DNA from: Coprococcus sp.
GTDB lineage: Bacteria > Bacillota > Clostridia > Lachnospirales > Lachnospiraceae
Direction of reading: 5' to 3'
DNA: 10,587 nt
Assembly: GCA_016297325.1 (NCBI GenBank)
Contig: JAEDGW010000089.1
Location: 1 to 10,587, forward strand
Position 1 is the first letter of the stretch. The number at the start of each line of letters is the position of its first letter. Below, in pieces: positions 7,827 to 10,587 of this stretch. The notes under the pieces were generated by a model. The model was given only the letters and a program-made list of their open reading frames with translations. It was not told the DNA's origin and did no database searches. A program made the translations under genes and the position numbers.

Positions 7827-7851
7827 CATTCGCCTGGTATCATACCGAATG
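7827..7851. repeat. Inverted repeat in the leader of the 6991-7788 regulator gene
   Basis: On the plus strand CATTCG (7827-7832) and CGAATG (7846-7851) flank a second palindrome, GGTATCATACC (7836-7846). It lies 40-65 nt upstream of the start codon and 32 nt downstream of a TATAAT. It could be an operator or an RNA hairpin. The elements TATCATACC and ATTCGCC also occur upstream of the second paralog's promoter (6959-6974). Confidence 0.45.
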
Positions 7852-7882
7852 ATAAAATGGCGGATGCTGTTTCCTGAGGATT

Positions 7883-7888
7883 ATTATA
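7883..7888 (-). promoter_or_regulatory. Possible -10 element for the 6991-7788 regulator gene
   Basis: The minus strand reads TATAAT about 95 nt before ATG 7788. The hexamer 17 nt upstream (TTCCAA) is a poor -35, so an activator or another sigma factor may be needed, or the match is chance. The remainder of the 212-nt gap (7789-8000) holds two short 5-bp hairpins (AGAAT/ATTCT and AACTT/AAGTT on the minus strand) but no clear terminator for the transporter gene. Confidence 0.35.
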
Positions 7889-8000
7889 TAGGGACGGCTG
7901 ACGGATTGGAATATATAGAACTTCGCAAGTTACGACAGCATAGGCAGCACGGAGAATCTAATTCTACATCCACAGACAAATATCCCCCTGCATAGCCTTT

Positions 8001-10097
8001 TTATGAGCGTGTATGTTCTTTTTCACGGAATCTTATGATTTTTTCGTAGGCTTCCGGATTGTGCTCCTTCAGATGCTCATCGATACGCGCACGCCGCGCC
8101 TTGTATCGCTCGACAAATTCAGGATGCTCTTCCTCAAGTCTTGAAAGCAGCTGCCTTCGTCTGTGCTCGATCCTCTCAGCTATGCTGTCCTCATCCTCAC
8201 CGGTAACTCTCACTATCTCCTCGATATGAGCCTCCATGTGTTCAAGCCACTCGTCCTCGTCCTGGATATCCATATCTTTCCAGAATCCCTCCAGAACTTT
8301 ATCCATATCTTTGCCATTCTTCATGCTCTCTATGGATTGCTGTATATGTTTTTCTATTATGTTCTCAGCATCGTCGCCAAATGCCCACACAAGCTCCTGT
8401 GCCATATTCTCAGCTCTCTTACGCCTGATATCATGATAGCTGTTGTGGACACCAACCAGAGGATACGGACTCTCAAGTCCGCAGTCAGCCAAAGCTCTTT
8501 CTATGGACTGACGGACGCAGCCTGCCTCTATCAAATCGCCAAGTCCGAGCTTTCTGAGCTGGACATTGAGCTGGCCTATATGCTCCGTTATGTACAGTTT
8601 CACACCCATATCGCTCAATGTGTCATACATTATCCTAAGAGTTTTTGCCGCAGTCACATCGACACTTCCGACAGCTGAGGCATCCACTATCACGGCCTTT
8701 GTGTCATCCTGAACCACATCCATGATATCCTTCTGGAATATTGAAACATTTGCAAAAAACAGATTGCTGCTGAACCTGTATATGACAATATTCTGGATAG
8801 GATATGCATGCTTGAATTTCTCAAGTGCAAGAAATTCACTATGTCCCGGGACAAGTCCAAGAAAGTTTCTCGGAGGATCTGCAGCCTTTCTTATCACCGC
8901 CACAAACGAGAGAATGATACCTATAAGAACTCCATTTATAGTTCCAAGCACAAGGACTCCAAGAAACGCCCCACAGAATATGTAGAATTCAACCTTGCTG
9001 ACCTTCCACAGTTTTGCCGCCAGATCAAATTCCATGGCACTGTAGAGAGCCGATATAACTATGGCGGTAAGGACCGGAACCGGCAGATAACCTATAAATC
9101 CCGTACCGCACACAAGGATCACCAGCATCACAATTCCTGCAAAAATACCCGTGAGCTGTGTTCTTCCGCCGTACTGGTCGTTCATGGTAGTTCTCGAAAC
9201 CGAACCATTTATAGGACAACATCCGATAAATGCCGCAGCCAGATTTCCAAATCCAAATGCGAGCAGCTCCTGGTTGTCATCTATCTTGTATCTGTTCTTC
9301 TGTGCGAAATTATTCTCGGCCAGAAGTGTCTCAGCCATGATCACAACGGCGATGGACAGACTTGCCGTGACGATATCCGGCATGAGATGCAGATCTATCT
9401 GAGGCACGACAAATTTCGGAAGTCCCGGCGAAACCTTTGAAAGACACACTATACCGTATTTACTCACATCCACAAAATACGACACTCCGGCTCCGATCGC
9501 CATGACACATATCGCCATAGGAAATTTGGGAATGAGCCGCCCTGATACGAGAAGGACCGCAAGCGATACAAGTCCTATGACAAGGCTTGTCACATTCATA
9601 TCACCCACAGTCGCCGCAATATGCTTCACCAGTTCTATGAGCTCTCCTGTACCCGCTCCTGCCCCGTACAGCTTTGGAATCTGCATGAGTATGATCGTGG
9701 TGCATATGCCAGATATAAAACCTCCCATAACGGGGGTTGATATGTAATTCACAAGTTTTCCCGCTTTGAAAAGAAAAAATACCAGCAGCCAGATCGCCGT
9801 CATAAATGTGATCACCGGTACAACCTGCATCGCCGCATCCGTTCCCGGCGTTATCCCCAGTGCTACAAGCTCGGCTCCGACCAGAGCTGCAGGTGCCGCA
9901 TCCACACCAAATATAAACTGCTTCGATGTGGATATGAGTCCAAAGATTATGATCGGAAGCACAGATCCATAAAGTCCGTACACAGCTGGGAGCCCGGCAA
10001 TCTGCGCATATCCCATGGATATGGGTATAGACACCGCCGCAATGATAATTCCTGCCAGCATATCTGGTATGATATTCTTCTTATTGTAATTCTTCAA
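8001..10097 (-). CDS. SulP/SLC26-family anion transporter with STAS domain and long C-terminal extension
   Basis: An inner-membrane transporter of the SulP family (members move sulfate, bicarbonate or other anions); 698 residues from TTG 10097. Multiple hydrophobic segments fill residues 10-405, beginning with DMLAGIIIAAVSIPISMGYA. The SulP signature runs through NQELLAFGFGNL, CCPINGSVSRT and GGRTQLTG (275-317). A STAS domain follows (about 425-540, core VIVDASAVGSVDVTAAKTL), as is normal for the family. Most bacterial SulP proteins end near here (about 550-570 residues). This one continues for about 150 charged, predicted-helical residues. The start is uncertain. There is no ribosome binding site before TTG 10097, while a perfect AAGGAGG at 10145-10139 sits in the same open frame 8 nt before an ATC codon (10130). 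The frame stays open up to a stop at 10158-10160, so the true protein may be about 11 residues longer. The substrate cannot be inferred from the neighbours. Confidence 0.93.
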   Translation of the reverse strand: MKNYNKKNIIPDMLAGIIIAAVSIPISMGYAQIAGLPAVYGLYGSVLPIIIFGLISTSKQFIFGVDAAPAALVGAELVALGITPGTDAAMQVVPVITFMTAIWLLVFFLFKAGKLVNYISTPVMGGFISGICTTIILMQIPKLYGAGAGTGELIELVKHIAATVGDMNVTSLVIGLVSLAVLLVSGRLIPKFPMAICVMAIGAGVSYFVDVSKYGIVCLSKVSPGLPKFVVPQIDLHLMPDIVTASLSIAVVIMAETLLAENNFAQKNRYKIDDNQELLAFGFGNLAAAFIGCCPINGSVSRTTMNDQYGGRTQLTGIFAGIVMLVILVCGTGFIGYLPVPVLTAIVISALYSAMEFDLAAKLWKVSKVEFYIFCGAFLGVLVLGTINGVLIGIILSFVAVIRKAADPPRNFLGLVPGHSEFLALEKFKHAYPIQNIVIYRFSSNLFFANVSIFQKDIMDVVQDDTKAVIVDASAVGSVDVTAAKTLRIMYDTLSDMGVKLYITEHIGQLNVQLRKLGLGDLIEAGCVRQSIERALADCGLESPYPLVGVHNSYHDIRRKRAENMAQELVWAFGDDAENIIEKHIQQSIESMKNGKDMDKVLEGFWKDMDIQDEDEWLEHMEAHIEEIVRVTGEDEDSIAERIEHRRRQLLSRLEEEHPEFVERYKARRARIDEHLKEHNPEAYEKIIRFREKEHTRS

Positions 10098-10138
10098 TGT
10101 ATGACATAATGAAATTTTTGAAACCTTGATAAGCTCGT

Positions 10139-10145
10139 CCTCCTT
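10139..10145 (-). promoter_or_regulatory. Strong Shine-Dalgarno site without a canonical start codon at normal distance
   Basis: The minus strand reads AAGGAGG, the best ribosome binding site in the window. The next 40 nt contain no in-frame ATG or GTG. The in-frame codon at 8-nt spacing is ATC (10130-10128), and the first in-frame TTG is at 10097. Either a rare start codon is used or a base has changed. Confidence 0.6.
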
Positions 10146-10154
10146 GAGTGTTGA

Positions 10155-10200
10155 TAGTTAAGTGGTGATACTGGCCCACAACCTCCAGTATCCATAACTA
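10155..10200 (-). other. Stem-loop in the 5' leader of the SulP gene
   Basis: On the minus strand an outer 6-bp stem TAGTTA/TAACTA (10200-10195 with 10160-10155) encloses an asymmetric internal loop (2 and 6 nt). Inside is a perfect 8-bp stem GATACTGG/CCAGTATC (10192-10185 with 10174-10167) closed by a 10-nt G-rich loop (AGGTTGTGGG). There is no T-run after it, so it is not a terminator. It ends 9 nt before the AAGGAGG site and could control translation. It matches no riboswitch class I recognise. Confidence 0.6.
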
Positions 10201-10229
10201 GCTGTTTTTATCTTTTTTCAAATAAAAGA

Positions 10230-10235
10230 ATTATA
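10230..10235 (-). promoter_or_regulatory. Putative -10 element for the SulP gene
   Basis: The minus strand reads TATAAT with TG four nucleotides upstream of the hexamer (TGCATATAAT). No good -35 is found 16-18 nt upstream. A start near 10223 would place the stem-loop at 10155-10200 in the leader. The setting is AT-rich, so confidence is limited. Confidence 0.4.
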
Positions 10236-10273
10236 TGCATACAATTTTATCACTTATCTAACTTAATTTCGAT

Positions 10274-10307
10274 AAAAGATAAAATTTTTGAAATTATTTT
10301 ATCTTTT
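10274..10307. repeat. 12-bp perfect inverted repeat, AT-rich
   Basis: AAAAGATAAAAT (10274-10285) and its exact complement ATTTTATCTTTT (10296-10307) are separated by 10 nt. On the plus strand the T-run continues past the stem (terminator-like). On the minus strand it does not. The word GATAAAA or its complement recurs nearby at about 10207-10213 and 10245-10251. It may be an operator, a weak terminator for the ORF ending at 10496, or chance. Confidence 0.5.
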
Positions 10308-10334
10308 TTTCATTTTTCCGTCTTAAAGATATAA

Positions 10335-10499
10335 TTTCACGCACTTTCTACTACACTCCCTAATCACTTTTACACCCTTGCTACTACATCCCCCTACTCA
10401 CTTTCACGCACTTTCTATTGCGCCACTGCTCACTTTTACGCGCTTTCTATTACATCCCCTACTCACTTTCACGCATTTTCTATTACATCCCCTACTCAC
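10335..10499. repeat. Five tandem degenerate copies of a ~33-bp repeat
   Basis: On the plus strand the units are 10335-10367, 10368-10401, 10402-10433, 10434-10466 and 10467-10499 (33, 34, 32, 33 and 33 bp). Each begins TTTCACGC- or TTTTAC-like, has TTCTATTACA-like text in the middle, and ends CCCTACTCAC-like. The first bases alternate TTTCAC, TTTTAC, TTTCAC, TTTTAC, TTTCAC, suggesting growth by a two-unit (66-bp) block. The two units nearest the right edge are the most alike. There are no spacers, so it is not CRISPR. The 32- and 34-bp units break any common reading frame. Confidence 0.85.
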
Positions 10500-10587
10500 T
10501 TGCTTATCTTTGCATCCAGCTCCATTAGTTTGTCTGCTAACTGCCGGCTTCTCAGTCTCATAGCTTCTTCTATAATACACCACCCCT
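10496..10587 (-). CDS. C-terminal end of an unidentified ORF entering from the right
   Basis: A minus-strand frame is open from the window edge to TGA at 10498-10496 and ends in about 29 residues that look protein-like and helical (IIEEAMRLRSRQLADKLMELDAKISK in two parts: IIEEAMRLRSRQ then LADKLMELDAKISK). Its first visible ATG is at 10561. The tail vaguely recalls the S-x-x-L-D-x-L helix of Spo0E-type phosphatases, which would be notable near Spo0A genes, but spacing does not fit well and I do not assign it. The tandem repeats begin immediately at its stop codon. Confidence 0.35.
   Translation of the reverse strand, partial: GWCIIEEAMRLRSRQLADKLMELDAKISK

Larger units (their letters stand above)
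10098..10495. other. Gene-free interval ahead of the SulP gene
   Basis: About 400 nt without a convincing gene. From the transporter outwards it holds a ribosome binding site, a stem-loop, an AT-rich segment with a TATAAT, a 12-bp inverted repeat and repeated GATAAAA words, and then a five-unit tandem repeat. The plus-strand open frame across the repeats (10378-10563) is low-complexity and follows the repeat period, so I do not treat it as a gene. Confidence 0.7.

Noticed and set aside
7756..7995. Plus-strand small ORF in the gap between the SulP and Spo0A-type genes (or its shorter form from 7849)
   Set aside because: It overlaps the start of the minus-strand regulator, has no ribosome binding site and no recognisable family; part looks protein-like but this is not enough.
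10335..10499. CRISPR array
   Set aside because: The units follow each other directly with no unique spacers, and the units themselves vary.
10496..10587. The partial ORF as a Spo0E-type Spo0A phosphatase
   Set aside because: The tail has an S-R-Q-L-A-D-K-L stretch, but the spacing does not match the S-Q-x-L-D-x-L family motif and too little of the protein is visible.

Overview
The window reads as chromosomal DNA from an anaerobic Firmicute, most likely a gut clostridium of the Lachnospiraceae type. This rests on three things: a single-chain clostridial-style FGAM synthase (PurL), two genes with the Spo0A DNA-binding domain (found only in the endospore-forming lineage and its relatives), and moderate GC with AT-rich intergenic DNA, AGGAGG-type ribosome binding sites and sigma-A-like promoters. 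I cannot name genus or species from sequence alone. All recognisable genes lie on the minus strand, so they read from the right edge towards the left.

Layout in transcription order (right to left). 10587-10496: the last codons of an unidentified ORF entering from outside. 10499-10335: five degenerate tandem copies of a ~33-bp repeat. 10334-10098: an AT-rich stretch with a 12-bp inverted repeat, a -10-like TATAAT, a strong stem-loop and a strong Shine-Dalgarno site leading into a SulP/SLC26-family anion transporter (8001-10097). The transporter has a STAS domain and an unusual ~150-residue charged C-terminal extension. Next come two tandem Spo0A-type regulators. The first (6991-7788) has a canonical DNA-binding domain but a degenerate receiver. 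The second (6023-6835) has its own near-consensus promoter and a mostly intact receiver, but a slightly divergent DNA-binding domain. A strong hairpin terminator at 5932-5963 closes this block.

Then comes a two-gene, translationally coupled operon (5843-3974) of succinylglutamate desuccinylase/aspartoacylase (AstE/AspA) family proteins, each exactly 312 residues. The upstream protein keeps the zinc and catalytic residues but has lost the Arg of the D-x-N-R-x-F-P-G motif. The downstream protein keeps that motif but has lost two zinc ligands and the catalytic Glu. Finally purL (3746 to the left edge, lacking only its last few residues) follows a 228-nt intergenic region with a possible structured leader.

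PurL is ordinary housekeeping purine biosynthesis. The more unusual content is the two adjacent paralogous pairs, each pairing a catalytically or phospho-competent-looking member with a degenerate one, and the non-coding structures in front of the transporter and purL. No mobile element, CRISPR array, tRNA or rRNA was seen.
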